DNA of 64,000 nt from an uncultured Prevotella sp. (GTDB taxonomy: Bacteria; Bacteroidota; Bacteroidia; Bacteroidales; Bacteroidaceae), in the NCBI GenBank assembly GCA_947170265.1, contig CAMVSV010000003.1, positions 44,628-108,627 on the forward strand, in the 5' to 3' direction. The first letter of the stretch is position 1. Every line of letters begins with the position of its first letter. The notes below the pieces were generated by a model, which was given only the letters and a program-made list of their open reading frames with translations, searched no databases and was not told where the DNA came from. This document shows, piece after piece, positions 1-8,600 of the stretch. The position numbers and the translations under genes are program-made.

Positions 1-1
1 C

Positions 2-577
2 GGATGTCTGCCAATGCTCATACAAATGCCTATTTGGATAGCCATGTTCAACTTTGTACCTAACGCTATACAATTAAGAGGACAAAGCTTCCTATGGATT
101 GATGACCTCAGCACATACGACCCGATAGTAGAATGGGGAAAGAATATCTGGATGATTGGAGATCACCTGTCACTCACATGTATCCTTTTCTGTGTTTCAA
201 ACATACTATATTCCTGGATGACCATGAGGCAGCAAAAAGACCAAATGGTAGGTCAACAGGCTGAACAAATGAAGATGATGCAATGGATGATGTATCTCAT
301 GCCTTTGATGTTCTTCTTTATGTTCAACGACTATTCAAGTGGATTGAATTTCTATTATTTCATTTCACTCTTCTTCTCGGCAGCTATTATGTGGACACTC
401 AGACATACCACTAATGACGAGAAGCTTCTCGCTATACTCGATGCAAAATATAAGGAAAACAAAAATAATCCCAAGAAACTCAGTGGACTGGCAGCACGTC
501 TGCAAGCCATGCAGGAACAACAAGCTGAGCTACAAAGAAAGAGAGAAGAATTAGAAAGGAAAAAAAGAGGATTGTAA
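2..577 (+). CDS. yidC: Membrane protein insertase YidC, C-terminal part (5' truncated by window edge)
   Basis: The reading frame is open from base 2, so the gene starts outside the window; the first in-frame residues read GCLPMLIQMP, the conserved stretch of the YidC/Oxa1 insertase core. About 192 residues remain. Hydrophobic segments follow (IWIAMFNFV, LSLTCILFCVSNILY, MYLMPLMFFFMF, FYYFISLFFSAAIMW), as expected for the last YidC transmembrane helices, then a charged tail rich in Lys, Arg, Glu and Gln that would face the cytoplasm. YidC inserts proteins into the inner membrane alone or with SecYEG. The next gene begins 42 bp downstream on the same strand. Identification is firm; only the N-terminal periplasmic domain is missing. 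Confidence 0.95.
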   Translation, partial: GCLPMLIQMPIWIAMFNFVPNAIQLRGQSFLWIDDLSTYDPIVEWGKNIWMIGDHLSLTCILFCVSNILYSWMTMRQQKDQMVGQQAEQMKMMQWMMYLMPLMFFFMFNDYSSGLNFYYFISLFFSAAIMWTLRHTTNDEKLLAILDAKYKENKNNPKKLSGLAARLQAMQEQQAELQRKREELERKKRGL

Positions 578-619
578 CCAACACGGAAACATTTTAAAAA
601 AAACAGGAAAGGTACAAAG

Positions 620-2083
620 ATGAAAATAGGATTTGACAATGATAAATACCTGAAGATACAGTCAGAACACATAAAGGAAAGAATTGCGAAATTCAACGGA
701 AAGCTATACCTCGAACTCGGTGGAAAGCTCTTTGACGACCATCACGCATCAAGAGTTCTACCGGGATTCAAGCCTGACAGCAAGCTGCGCATGTTCAGTC
801 AACTGCAAGACAGCATCGAGATTATCATTGTGATAAGTGCAGAAGATATAGAGAAAAACAAGATAAGGGCAGACTTGGGCATAACCTACGACGAAGATGT
901 ACTTAGGCTGAGAAATGAATTCACGCAAAGGGGCTTTATGGTTGGTTCCGTAGTAATCACTCATTACGACGGACAACGAGCAGCCGACCAGTTCCGTCAC
1001 AGACTCGAGAGACTTGGAATAAAGTCATATATCCACCTCCCTATTGACGGATACCCACATAACGTTGAACTTATAGCATCTGACAATGGATTTGGAAAGA
1101 ATGACTATGTTGAAACACAGCGTCCATTGGTTATTGTAACTGCTCCAGGACCCGGAAGCGGTAAGATGGCGACATGTTTAAGCCAGCTCTACAACGAAAA
1201 TAAAAGGGGAATAAGAGCGGGATATGCCAAGTTTGAGACCTTCCCCGTTTGGAACTTACCCCTGAAACATCCTGTGAATATTGCATATGAGGCAGCAACG
1301 GCAGACCTCAACGACGTAAACATGATTGACCCATTCCATTTGGAAGCCTACGATAAAATTGCAGTAAACTACAACAGAGACATTGAGATATTCCCTGTTT
1401 TAAATGCTCTCTTTGAAGGCATATATGGAGAAAATCCATACAAATCTCCTACAGATATGGGAGTCAATATGGTAGGGTTCTGCATTAATGATGATGAAGC
1501 TTGTTGCCAAGCTTCAAAGGATGAGATTATACGCCGATACTATGCCGCAACAAATAAACTTGTTAATGGAGCTGACAACGAGAATGAAGTAAATAAGATA
1601 AGGCTACTCTTCAATCAAGCAAAAATTTCAACTGCTGACAGACGTACAACCGTAGCAGCAAGCGAGATGAAACAGAAGACCGGTCACACATCAGCAGCCA
1701 TGGAATTACAAGACGGAACTATAATATGTGCCAAGTCAAGTCCTTTGTTAGGCTGCAGTGCAGCACTTCTTCTCAATGCTACAAAACATCTTGCAGGTAT
1801 AGACCATGAAGTGAAGCTAATACCGCAAAGTATGATAGAACCAATACAGAAAACAAAAATTGAATATCTCTGCGGAAAAAATCCACGGTTACATACAGAC
1901 GAAGTATTAGTTGCACTTTCAGTACTTTCACAACATGACGAAAATTGCAGAAAAGCATTAGAGCAATTACCACAACTTCGTAATTGTCAAGTACATAGCA
2001 CGGTGATATTAAGCGAAGTAGACCATAAGATATTTAAGAAATTGGGATGCAACCTTACATGTGATCCCGTAAAGAAACAATAA
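620..2083 (+). CDS. DUF1846 domain-containing protein
   Basis: The 487-residue protein matches the DUF1846 (UPF0371) family, cytosolic proteins of unknown function with NTPase-like fold features. It opens with MKIGFDNDKYL, carries the family's LELGGKLFDD segment near residues 32-40, and has a glycine-rich loop APGPGSGK at residues 175-182 that resembles a nucleotide-binding P-loop. There is no signal peptide or membrane segment. Length is as usual for the family. It lies 42 bp after yidC and 9 bp before an S9 peptidase, so the three may be co-transcribed. The family call comes from remembered sequence features; the biochemical role is unknown. Confidence 0.88.
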   Translation: MKIGFDNDKYLKIQSEHIKERIAKFNGKLYLELGGKLFDDHHASRVLPGFKPDSKLRMFSQLQDSIEIIIVISAEDIEKNKIRADLGITYDEDVLRLRNEFTQRGFMVGSVVITHYDGQRAADQFRHRLERLGIKSYIHLPIDGYPHNVELIASDNGFGKNDYVETQRPLVIVTAPGPGSGKMATCLSQLYNENKRGIRAGYAKFETFPVWNLPLKHPVNIAYEAATADLNDVNMIDPFHLEAYDKIAVNYNRDIEIFPVLNALFEGIYGENPYKSPTDMGVNMVGFCINDDEACCQASKDEIIRRYYAATNKLVNGADNENEVNKIRLLFNQAKISTADRRTTVAASEMKQKTGHTSAAMELQDGTIICAKSSPLLGCSAALLLNATKHLAGIDHEVKLIPQSMIEPIQKTKIEYLCGKNPRLHTDEVLVALSVLSQHDENCRKALEQLPQLRNCQVHSTVILSEVDHKIFKKLGCNLTCDPVKKQ

Positions 2084-2092
2084 AATAAGACT

Positions 2093-4267
2093 ATGAGAAC
2101 CTTAAATCTAATTACTATCACCGCTTTGATGGCGATACCGACATGCATTAATTCACAAGAAATGATTGGGAAAAACAACATCAAGCTGGAAACAAGAACC
2201 ATGACACCAGAAGCACTCTGGGCTATGGGGCGTATAAGCAGTGCTCAGGTTTCCCCTGACGGACAGAAAATAGTCTATCAGGTAGGATACTACAGTGTGG
2301 AAGAGAACCGTGGTCACCATATGCTCTTCGTGATGAATTCTGACGGAACTGACAAAAAGCAACTTACCAAAACATCATCAAACGAAACAGACCCTTCATG
2401 GATAGATAACGGCAACCGCATTGCATTCATTACCAACGGCCAAGTTTGGAGCATGAAAGCTGACGGCACAGACAGACAGCAGATGAGCAATGAAGCAGAT
2501 GAGATTGAAGGATATAAGTTTTCTCCTGACGAGAAACATGTCATACTTATAAAGAGTCTGCCATACCACGGTACAATAAAGGAAAATCCCAAAGATCTGC
2601 CGAAAGCAACAGGACGTCTTGTAACTGATTTGAACTACCGTCATTGGGACCATTATGTTGAGTCAATAGCCCACCCTTTCGTTGCTGAGAACACAGCATC
2701 TGGCATTATCAATTCAACTGACATACTTGGAAATGAACCATACGAATGTCCGATGGCACCATTTGGAGGAATAGAACAATTGGACTGGAGCACCGACTCC
2801 AAACAAATTGCCTATACATGTCGCAAAAAAGAAGGTAAAGAATATGCGATATCTACGGACTCCGACATCTATTTATATAATATAGGTACGCGCGAGACAA
2901 CCAACCTTTGTAAACCAGAAGACTATCAGGAACCCGCCATTGATGCAACCAAGACTATGGCAACGCAAAGAGTCAACGCAGAGGAGAACCTCAAGAACAA
3001 CCCAGGCTACGACACCAATCCCCAGTTCTCACCTGATGGAAAATTTGTGGCATGGCTTTCTATGGCTCGTAACGGCTATGAGAGCGATCGCAATCGCCTT
3101 TGCATCTATGACTTGGCTTCTGGCACCAAGAAATATGTGACCGAGACGTTCGACTCCAACGTCGATGACTACTGCTGGAGCGACACGAAAGATGCGATGA
3201 TCTATTTCATCGGTGTTTGGCATGGTACGGAAAATCTCTATGCCATCACATGGAAAGGAGAGGTTAAACAAGTCACCGACAACTGGGCTGACTTTGGCTC
3301 AGTACATATGCTCGGTGACAAGCGACGCCTGCTCATGGAGCGCCACAGCTACACCGAATGTGCCGACCTCTACCTTGTAACTCCGGGAAAGAACGCACAA
3401 AAGACGAAGATTGAACGCATAACCAACGAGAACGAGCACATCTTTGACCAACTGGACAAGCCTTCTGTGGATCAACGATGGACAAAGACCACCGATGGAA
3501 AGGATTTGATGTACTGGGTAGTCAAACCACCTCATTTCGATGAAACAAAGAAATATCCGACCCTTCTCTTCTGTGAGGGCGGTCCCCAAAGCCCCGTCAG
3601 CCAATTCTGGAGCTACAGATGGAACTTCATGATTATGGCATCACAAGGCTATGTCGTCATTGCTCCAAACAGAAGGGGACTCCCAGGTTTTGGCAGTGAG
3701 TGGTGTGAGCAAATTTCAGGCGACTGGACAGGACAGTGCATGAACGACTATCTAAGTGCTATTGACGATGCCATTACTACCCTACCCTATGTTGACAAAG
3801 ACCATGTTGGAGCCGTAGGAGCATCATTCGGAGGATTTTCTGTATATTATCTCGCCGGGCATCACGACAAGCGTTTCAAGTGTTTCATTGCTCACGATGG
3901 TGCTTTCAACCTGGAGTCTATGTATACAGACACCGAAGAAGTATGGTTCTCCAACTGGGAGTATGATGATGCCTACTGGAATAAGGATCAGACTGCAAGA
4001 GCTAGGAAAACATACGAAAACTCACCACATCGTTTCGTAGACAAATGGGACACCCCCATACTGTGCATACATGGAGAAAAGGACTATCGCATCAATGCCA
4101 ACCAGGGCATGGGTGCATTCAATGCCGCTCGTCTGCGTGGCATACCGGCAGAGCTGCTCATCTTCCCTGACGAGAACCATTGGGTGCTTAAACCGCAGAA
4201 TGGAATACTGTGGCAACGCACATTCTTCAATTGGCTTGACAGGTGGCTAAAGCCATGTGACAAATAG
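2093..4267 (+). CDS. S9 family serine peptidase (dipeptidyl/acylaminoacyl peptidase type), secreted
   Basis: The 724-residue protein starts with a hydrophobic signal-like stretch ending near CINSQ, so it is likely exported to the periplasm. Residues about 45-430 hold WD40/TolB-like beta-propeller repeats (SPDGQKIVYQVG, SPDGKFVAWLS). The C-terminal third is a prolyl-oligopeptidase alpha/beta-hydrolase: nucleophile S578 in GASFGG, acid D664 in HGEKDYR, and H696 in DENHWV. Such enzymes cleave short peptides from N-termini, and asaccharolytic or peptide-using Bacteroidota have several. The start follows DUF1846 by 9 bp. The MFS gene starts 43 bp after its stop, which suggests a peptide or amino-acid use unit, though the transporter's substrate is not shown. 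Confidence 0.93.
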   Translation: MRTLNLITITALMAIPTCINSQEMIGKNNIKLETRTMTPEALWAMGRISSAQVSPDGQKIVYQVGYYSVEENRGHHMLFVMNSDGTDKKQLTKTSSNETDPSWIDNGNRIAFITNGQVWSMKADGTDRQQMSNEADEIEGYKFSPDEKHVILIKSLPYHGTIKENPKDLPKATGRLVTDLNYRHWDHYVESIAHPFVAENTASGIINSTDILGNEPYECPMAPFGGIEQLDWSTDSKQIAYTCRKKEGKEYAISTDSDIYLYNIGTRETTNLCKPEDYQEPAIDATKTMATQRVNAEENLKNNPGYDTNPQFSPDGKFVAWLSMARNGYESDRNRLCIYDLASGTKKYVTETFDSNVDDYCWSDTKDAMIYFIGVWHGTENLYAITWKGEVKQVTDNWADFGSVHMLGDKRRLLMERHSYTECADLYLVTPGKNAQKTKIERITNENEHIFDQLDKPSVDQRWTKTTDGKDLMYWVVKPPHFDETKKYPTLLFCEGGPQSPVSQFWSYRWNFMIMASQGYVVIAPNRRGLPGFGSEWCEQISGDWTGQCMNDYLSAIDDAITTLPYVDKDHVGAVGASFGGFSVYYLAGHHDKRFKCFIAHDGAFNLESMYTDTEEVWFSNWEYDDAYWNKDQTARARKTYENSPHRFVDKWDTPILCIHGEKDYRINANQGMGAFNAARLRGIPAELLIFPDENHWVLKPQNGILWQRTFFNWLDRWLKPCDK

Positions 4268-4310
4268 CTTTTTAACCAAAGGAACAAGAAACATAATAAA
4301 CAATATCAAC

Positions 4311-5936
4311 ATGACACAAACAATACAAAAAACATTGCGTGATTCAGCAGGGATGAGATGGACGGCACTTTTACTGTTGGCCTTAGCCATGTTCTGTGCC
4401 TACATCTTCATGGATATACTGTCACCTATCAAGGATTTGATGCAGGAAACACGAGGTTGGGACTCTTCATCCTTTGGTAGGATGCAAGGATCCGAAGTGT
4501 TTCTCAACGTATTTGCGTTCTTCCTTATCTTCGCCGGTATCATTCTCGACAAAATGGGAGTTCGCTTCACAATGTTACTTTCAGCTGGTGTAATGCTCAT
4601 TGGTGCATGCATAAAATGGTATGCTGTAAGCGAATCATTCATTGGAAGCTCAATGGAAGCATGGTTTAACAATCATCTTAATTGGGGAGCACCATTCGGA
4701 CAAGAATGGCTCGACGTTCTACCATTTGCAGAAGGAATGCCTGCTTCAGCAAAGCTTGCCGCGAGTGGATTTATGATTTTCGGATGCGGTTGTGAGATGG
4801 CAGGAATAACAGTCAGCCGCGGAATCGTGAAATGGTTTAAAGGTCGTGAGATGGCAATGGCCATGGGATCAGAAATGGCTCTTGCCCGTTTGGGTGTTGC
4901 CACCTGCATGATTTTTTCTCCTTACTTCGCTCACTTAGGCGAAAACGTCAGCGTCAGCCGTTCTGTTGCATTTGGAGTTGTACTCATGTGCATCGCACTT
5001 ATCATGTCAATAGTTTATTTCTTCCTTGACAAGAAGTTGGATGCCCAGACAGGTGAAGCTGAAGAAAAAGACGATCCGTTTAAGATTAGCGACATAGGAC
5101 AAATCCTTAAGTCAAGCGGTTTCTGGCTCGTTGCACTTCTGTGTGTGCTCTATTATAGTGCCATATTCCCATTCCAGAAGTACGCCACCAACATGCTGCA
5201 ATGCAACCTTACACTGACCACTCCCTCGCCTGACTCCTTCTGGGCAAGCAATACAGTAACAATGATTCAATATGCGCTATCGCTACTTGTTGCAGCCACA
5301 GGATTTGCAAGCAATTTCCAAAAGAAAGCCTCTGCAAGACACACACTTCTTGGCATTTCTATTGTTGCTTTGATAACCTATTGCTACATGGGTTATATGT
5401 GCCAGTCGGCAGGTTCCATCTTTGCTGTATTCCCATTGCTGGCAGTACTCATCACTCCTATCCTTGGATCTTATGTTGACCACAAAGGAAAAGCAGCCTC
5501 AATGCTTATCTTAGGCTCATTGCTGCTCATTGGCTGTCACCTTACATTCGCCTTCATATTGCCAATGTTCAAAGACTCTGCCATCGGAGGGGTAACAATA
5601 GCCTACATCACAATACTTGTTCTCGGAGCATCATTCTCACTTGTTCCGGCAAGTCTGTGGCCAAGTGTTCCCAAACTTGTAGATGCGAAAATCATTGGTT
5701 CTGCATATGCTTTGATTTTCTGGATTCAGAACATTGGTCTTTGGCTATTCCCTACACTCTACGGAAAAATGCTTGATGCAACAAATCCTCAAGGTACGGC
5801 TGCTACTGAGTTAGATCACACAATCCCGCTAATCATGTTCGCTGGTCTCGGCTTAGCAGCACTTATTCTTGGCCTTGTACTTAAAATCGTTGACAAAAAG
5901 AAAGGTCTCGGACTTGAAAAACCGAATATCATGTAG
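4311..5936 (+). CDS. MFS transporter
   Basis: A polytopic membrane protein of 541 residues with about 12 hydrophobic segments, including WTALLLLALAMFCAYIFMD at the N-terminus and a final LIMFAGLGLAALILGLVL. The frame is open from an ATG at 4257 inside the upstream peptidase, but the start at 4311 gives a normal MFS N-terminus just before the first helix and is preferred. A large soluble-looking loop lies between helices 3 and 4 (around SESFIGSSMEAWF) and a charged central loop (KKLDAQTGEAEEKDD) separates the two halves, as in MFS proteins. Its substrate cannot be read from sequence; the neighbouring peptidase makes peptide or amino-acid export/import a possible but weak inference. A strong terminator follows. 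Confidence 0.88.
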   Translation: MTQTIQKTLRDSAGMRWTALLLLALAMFCAYIFMDILSPIKDLMQETRGWDSSSFGRMQGSEVFLNVFAFFLIFAGIILDKMGVRFTMLLSAGVMLIGACIKWYAVSESFIGSSMEAWFNNHLNWGAPFGQEWLDVLPFAEGMPASAKLAASGFMIFGCGCEMAGITVSRGIVKWFKGREMAMAMGSEMALARLGVATCMIFSPYFAHLGENVSVSRSVAFGVVLMCIALIMSIVYFFLDKKLDAQTGEAEEKDDPFKISDIGQILKSSGFWLVALLCVLYYSAIFPFQKYATNMLQCNLTLTTPSPDSFWASNTVTMIQYALSLLVAATGFASNFQKKASARHTLLGISIVALITYCYMGYMCQSAGSIFAVFPLLAVLITPILGSYVDHKGKAASMLILGSLLLIGCHLTFAFILPMFKDSAIGGVTIAYITILVLGASFSLVPASLWPSVPKLVDAKIIGSAYALIFWIQNIGLWLFPTLYGKMLDATNPQGTAATELDHTIPLIMFAGLGLAALILGLVLKIVDKKKGLGLEKPNIM

Positions 5937-5985
5937 CTGAGTTACTTCTTCTATTCAACAACATTACCAATAAAGAAATATTATT

Positions 5986-6018
5986 AAAGCCCGAATACTT
6001 TTCCAGTATTCGGGCTTT
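5986..6018 (+). terminator. Rho-independent terminator after the MFS gene
   Basis: A perfect 14-bp stem (AAAGCCCGAATACT paired with AGTATTCGGGCTTT) closes a 5-base loop, 50 bp after the MFS stop codon. The A-rich 5' arm and T-rich 3' arm make it usable in either direction, but no minus-strand gene ends here. Confidence 0.85.
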
Positions 6019-6124
6019 ATCATTGCACATAATTAGCTTCCAGTACAGTGAATTTGAAGATTAACTGATGCCTGCTTCAGTATTTGAACAGAGTTATTTT
6101 TGAGTTTGCCAATATTTTCCGTAA

Positions 6125-6204
6125 AATACTGGAGTATTCTCCGCACAATACTCGAGTATTTTGGGCTCAATACTGGAGTATTTTGGGCTCAATTCTGAGA
6201 GCAT
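6125..6204. repeat. Tandem palindrome array, 22-bp period (AATACT[GG/CG]AGTATT type)
   Basis: Three copies of AATACT-SG-AGTATT start at 6125, 6147 and 6169, exactly 22 bp apart, and a decayed fourth unit (AATTCTGAGAG) starts at 6191. The middle copy is a perfect 14-bp palindrome. The spacers after copies 2 and 3 are the same (TTGGGCTC). The array lies in a 618-bp stretch without a confident gene between the MFS terminator and the small Cys-rich ORF. The arrangement of four units of 22 bp matches the three arrays at 25386, 37122 and 52530, although the palindrome sequence differs. Confidence 0.85.
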
Positions 6205-6555
6205 ACTACAAAGGTAAGAAAGCGAAACGACGGAAATGGCGATAAGATACTGCCTCAAACAACGGCAGAAGCCTATAGATGCGCGGTCAGCACAAGAGAA
6301 GAAGAGCTTGCCAAGGACATGACCACAGGCTTCAATAATCTCATTACAGTACACTCCATTACGGAGATTATTACCAACTCTTAAAAACATCCTAAACATT
6401 TTTATAATTGACAGATAATCACTATATACGTCAGCAAAAACAATAAAGATGAATTTAAGAGAGCCTCCTCCCCTTATCCTCTCACACTGCCCTGCACAAC
6501 CCATGTGTAGGGTTTTATCGTATCTATAAACCAACATTAATTTAATCTTTATTCT

Positions 6556-6684
6556 ATGAGAAGAAACTGCTTCCACTGTGGCTACTGTCAGCATAGAGAC
6601 GATGGCAGCTACTACTGCCATGACATCGACTGTGATGTTGACCCCTATGAACCACCATGTTCAGAAGAAAACTATGAAAGCTGA
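6556..6684 (+). CDS. Small cysteine-rich protein (42 aa), possible zinc-binding
   Basis: A 42-residue ORF begins with MRRNCFHCGYCQHRDDG and has six cysteines (residues 5, 8, 11, 21, 26, 35) plus three histidines. The CxxCxxC start suggests a small metal-binding protein, probably zinc. The composition is acidic at the C-terminal end (DIDCDVDPYEPP). Its last codons overlap the start of the next ORF by 11 bases, in the arrangement expected for translational coupling. No family is recognised. An overlapping frame on the same strand (ATG at 6578) and a long minus-strand frame cover the region, but the Cys spacing makes this frame the most protein-like. Confidence 0.65.
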   Translation: MRRNCFHCGYCQHRDDGSYYCHDIDCDVDPYEPPCSEENYES

Positions 6685-6898
6685 TTTTAAACCAATACTC
6701 ATGACCATGTACTATAAACTCATACCCTGGCCGGAAGTACAGGAGCTAATGGAAAGGGAAGGCTTCCAAGAACACTCTTCTCTTGCTTATGAAACAGACA
6801 AATTCGGCTCTCAGGCATACTTCATAGAACTCCAATGGCTCAAGCAAATAAATGAACTTAAAGCAATAGAAGATGAGATGGAGCAAACCAATAATTAA
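6674..6898 (+). CDS. Hypothetical small protein (74 aa)
   Basis: The 74-residue ORF starts inside the 3' end of the Cys-rich ORF (ATG at 6674, 11-base overlap). The N-terminal portion contains LMTMYYKLIPWPEVQELMEREGF, followed by a segment with aromatic residues and an acidic C-terminal helix (INELKAIEDEMEQTNN). The frame is open further upstream to an ATG at 6578, but that extension reads through the Cys-rich ORF and is low-complexity in Thr, Ala and Met, so the internal start is preferred. It has no signal peptide or membrane span and no family is recognised. With its partner it may form a two-gene unit of small soluble proteins. Confidence 0.65.
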   Translation: MKADFKPILMTMYYKLIPWPEVQELMEREGFQEHSSLAYETDKFGSQAYFIELQWLKQINELKAIEDEMEQTNN

Positions 6899-7059
6899 CT
6901 ACCGCAACAAACAGGCAACCATGGTTGCTGATACAGACAGACATGATCTTATAGAAATCTCAAAGCATTATTAATAGACAATTAAATATTTTTAGTAAAT
7001 TATTTTCAAATTTAAAATCTTTTAAGTATTTTTGCATTGACATTCTAAAACATGAAATA

Positions 7060-7866
7060 GTGAGGAAGATAAGCGGTCTATTATTAATATCCTTGATATT
7101 GTGCGTTGCTTGTCAATTCAAATTAAAGAACAATGCCGATGAGGAACAGTCGTCTCTGATGTCAATAGTCAGATACGACCGTTTGGAGTATCGCTACCTC
7201 ACGACGGGCGATTTTTCTGCATTACAAGAAATGAATACAGAATATCCAATAGAAACAAGAACTCTTATAGAAGACGTATTGAAAATTGGTACAGCCACGG
7301 ATCCTGAAATAAATACCAAACTACTTAAGTTCTATCAGGACACAACCCTTCAAATGCTTCTTGTAGATGCAGAAACACAATATTCCAATATCGATGATTT
7401 AAACAAAGAGCTTAATACATCATTTATCAAGCTGAAGAGATGGTTGCCAGACATGGACATACCTGAAGTATACACGCAGATATCTGCATTAGATGAGAGC
7501 ATTGTTGTTGGCAATCACACCATAGGTATTTCGCTTGACAAGTATTTAGGCAAAGATTATCATATATACAACGGTATTTATTCTGAGGCTCAACGTAACC
7601 AAATGACACGAGACATGATTATCCCTGATGCCCTGTCATTCTATTTGCTGAGTCTGTACCCTCTAAAAGATTTTGAAACGAGGCAACAAACAGACAGGGA
7701 TTTGCACATGGGAAAAGTGCAATGGATTGTAAATCAAGCGATAGAGCGAAAGGTATTCAATACAAGATTTGTCACTGCAGTAGAACAATACATGAGAAAC
7801 AACCCTAAAGTTTCCTATGATGAGCTTATGAAGATGACAGATTTCTCTGAGTTCAAACTCAGATAG
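7060..7866 (+). CDS. gldB: GldB-like gliding-motility lipoprotein
   Basis: The 268-residue protein is a predicted lipoprotein: MRKISGLLLISLILCVAC ends in a lipobox cysteine. The body resembles GldB-related lipoproteins of Bacteroidota, with the family-like segments VVGNHTIGISLDKYLGKDY and MTRDMIIPDALSFYLLSLYPL. GldB is needed for gliding in Flavobacterium; in non-gliding Prevotellaceae homologues persist with unknown function, perhaps tied to the cell envelope or type IX secretion. The start is GTG at 7060, because the nearby ATG at 7052 runs into TAG after one codon and the next in-frame ATG would remove the lipoprotein signal. A TAnnTTTG box (TATTTTTG) lies at 7027-7034. Confidence 0.72.
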   Translation: MRKISGLLLISLILCVACQFKLKNNADEEQSSLMSIVRYDRLEYRYLTTGDFSALQEMNTEYPIETRTLIEDVLKIGTATDPEINTKLLKFYQDTTLQMLLVDAETQYSNIDDLNKELNTSFIKLKRWLPDMDIPEVYTQISALDESIVVGNHTIGISLDKYLGKDYHIYNGIYSEAQRNQMTRDMIIPDALSFYLLSLYPLKDFETRQQTDRDLHMGKVQWIVNQAIERKVFNTRFVTAVEQYMRNNPKVSYDELMKMTDFSEFKLR

Positions 7867-7925
7867 CAAGAAACACAAATCAAGATGTGAGTAAATAGTA
7901 TGTATGCTGTCTAAATAATCAAAGA

Positions 7926-8561
7926 CTATATCTTATTTATATCCACATAACCATGCATTACGGCATAGATTGTAAGTGCAGAAACGCTTCTGACTCCAAG
8001 TTTCTCCATGATATTCTTTCTGTGTGTGATGACTGTTGTCATTCCGATGTTTAAAATATCTGCTATTTCTTTGTTTATTTTTCCTTTTACTATTAAGGAA
8101 AGCACTTCAATCTCCCTATTTGAAAGTATATTTGTCTTGACAGTTGTCTGAGAAGGAGAAATATTGATACCATGCGGATGTCCACCATGCTGAAGCCTCA
8201 ACAACGATTTCACTAAGACATCCTCCTTGTCTGTAATACATAAGCTATGGAAACCATTTGGCTGAGATTTTGGGTCTGAAGAATTGGCAAGTACAATTGT
8301 TTTTTTTCTGTTTTCAGTAAAAAAAAGCAAATTCTCCAATACCACTGATGTTGCAACGAAATAATGATAATATATATCATATCCGGCATCCACCATTTCA
8401 TCAAATGACGAAAAAGTGTCAATTTGCATAACAGGAACAACGGCTTGGAGCATCTGCTTCAAGCCTATAGATGCAAGAGTATTGCTATCAATGATGGCAA
8501 CCTTTGGTCTTTTCTTTATAAAATCTACACCCGACATCTTACTTTGTTTCATTTTATACAC
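7926..8561 (-). CDS. LuxR/NarL-type transcriptional regulator with degenerate receiver domain
   Basis: The 211-residue protein has an N-terminal receiver-like half (KVAIIDSNTLASIGLKQML, residues about 20-40) and a C-terminal LuxR helix-turn-helix (LSNREIEVLSLIVKGKINK then EIADILNIGMTTVITHRKNI). The usual phospho-acceptor Asp is not visible: the strand that should carry it reads YDIYYHYFVA, and only one acidic residue (D25) remains in the acidic pocket. It is therefore probably not controlled by ordinary phosphorylation. Its HTH closely resembles that of the hemerythrin-LuxR protein at 11474-12430, and the two bracket nrdG-nrdD. Three in-frame ATGs lie within the first nine codons; the true start may be codon 4 or 9. 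DNA-binding role is well supported; signal and targets are unknown. Confidence 0.85.
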   Translation of the reverse strand: MYKMKQSKMSGVDFIKKRPKVAIIDSNTLASIGLKQMLQAVVPVMQIDTFSSFDEMVDAGYDIYYHYFVATSVVLENLLFFTENRKKTIVLANSSDPKSQPNGFHSLCITDKEDVLVKSLLRLQHGGHPHGINISPSQTTVKTNILSNREIEVLSLIVKGKINKEIADILNIGMTTVITHRKNIMEKLGVRSVSALTIYAVMHGYVDINKI

Positions 8562-8600
8562 TTACTATAATGAACTATACACTCTAACATATATTATCAC

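Noticed and set aside
6094..6621. Long minus-strand open frame of 175 codons
   Set aside because: It covers the palindrome array, whose units translate as repeated junk, and runs antisense to the Cys-rich ORF; the start is within that ORF and composition is not protein-like.
6578..6673. Upstream extension of the 74-residue ORF
   Set aside because: It reads the Cys-rich ORF in another frame and yields a Thr/Ala/Met-rich leader; the internal ATG at 6674 overlapping the stop of the first ORF is more natural.
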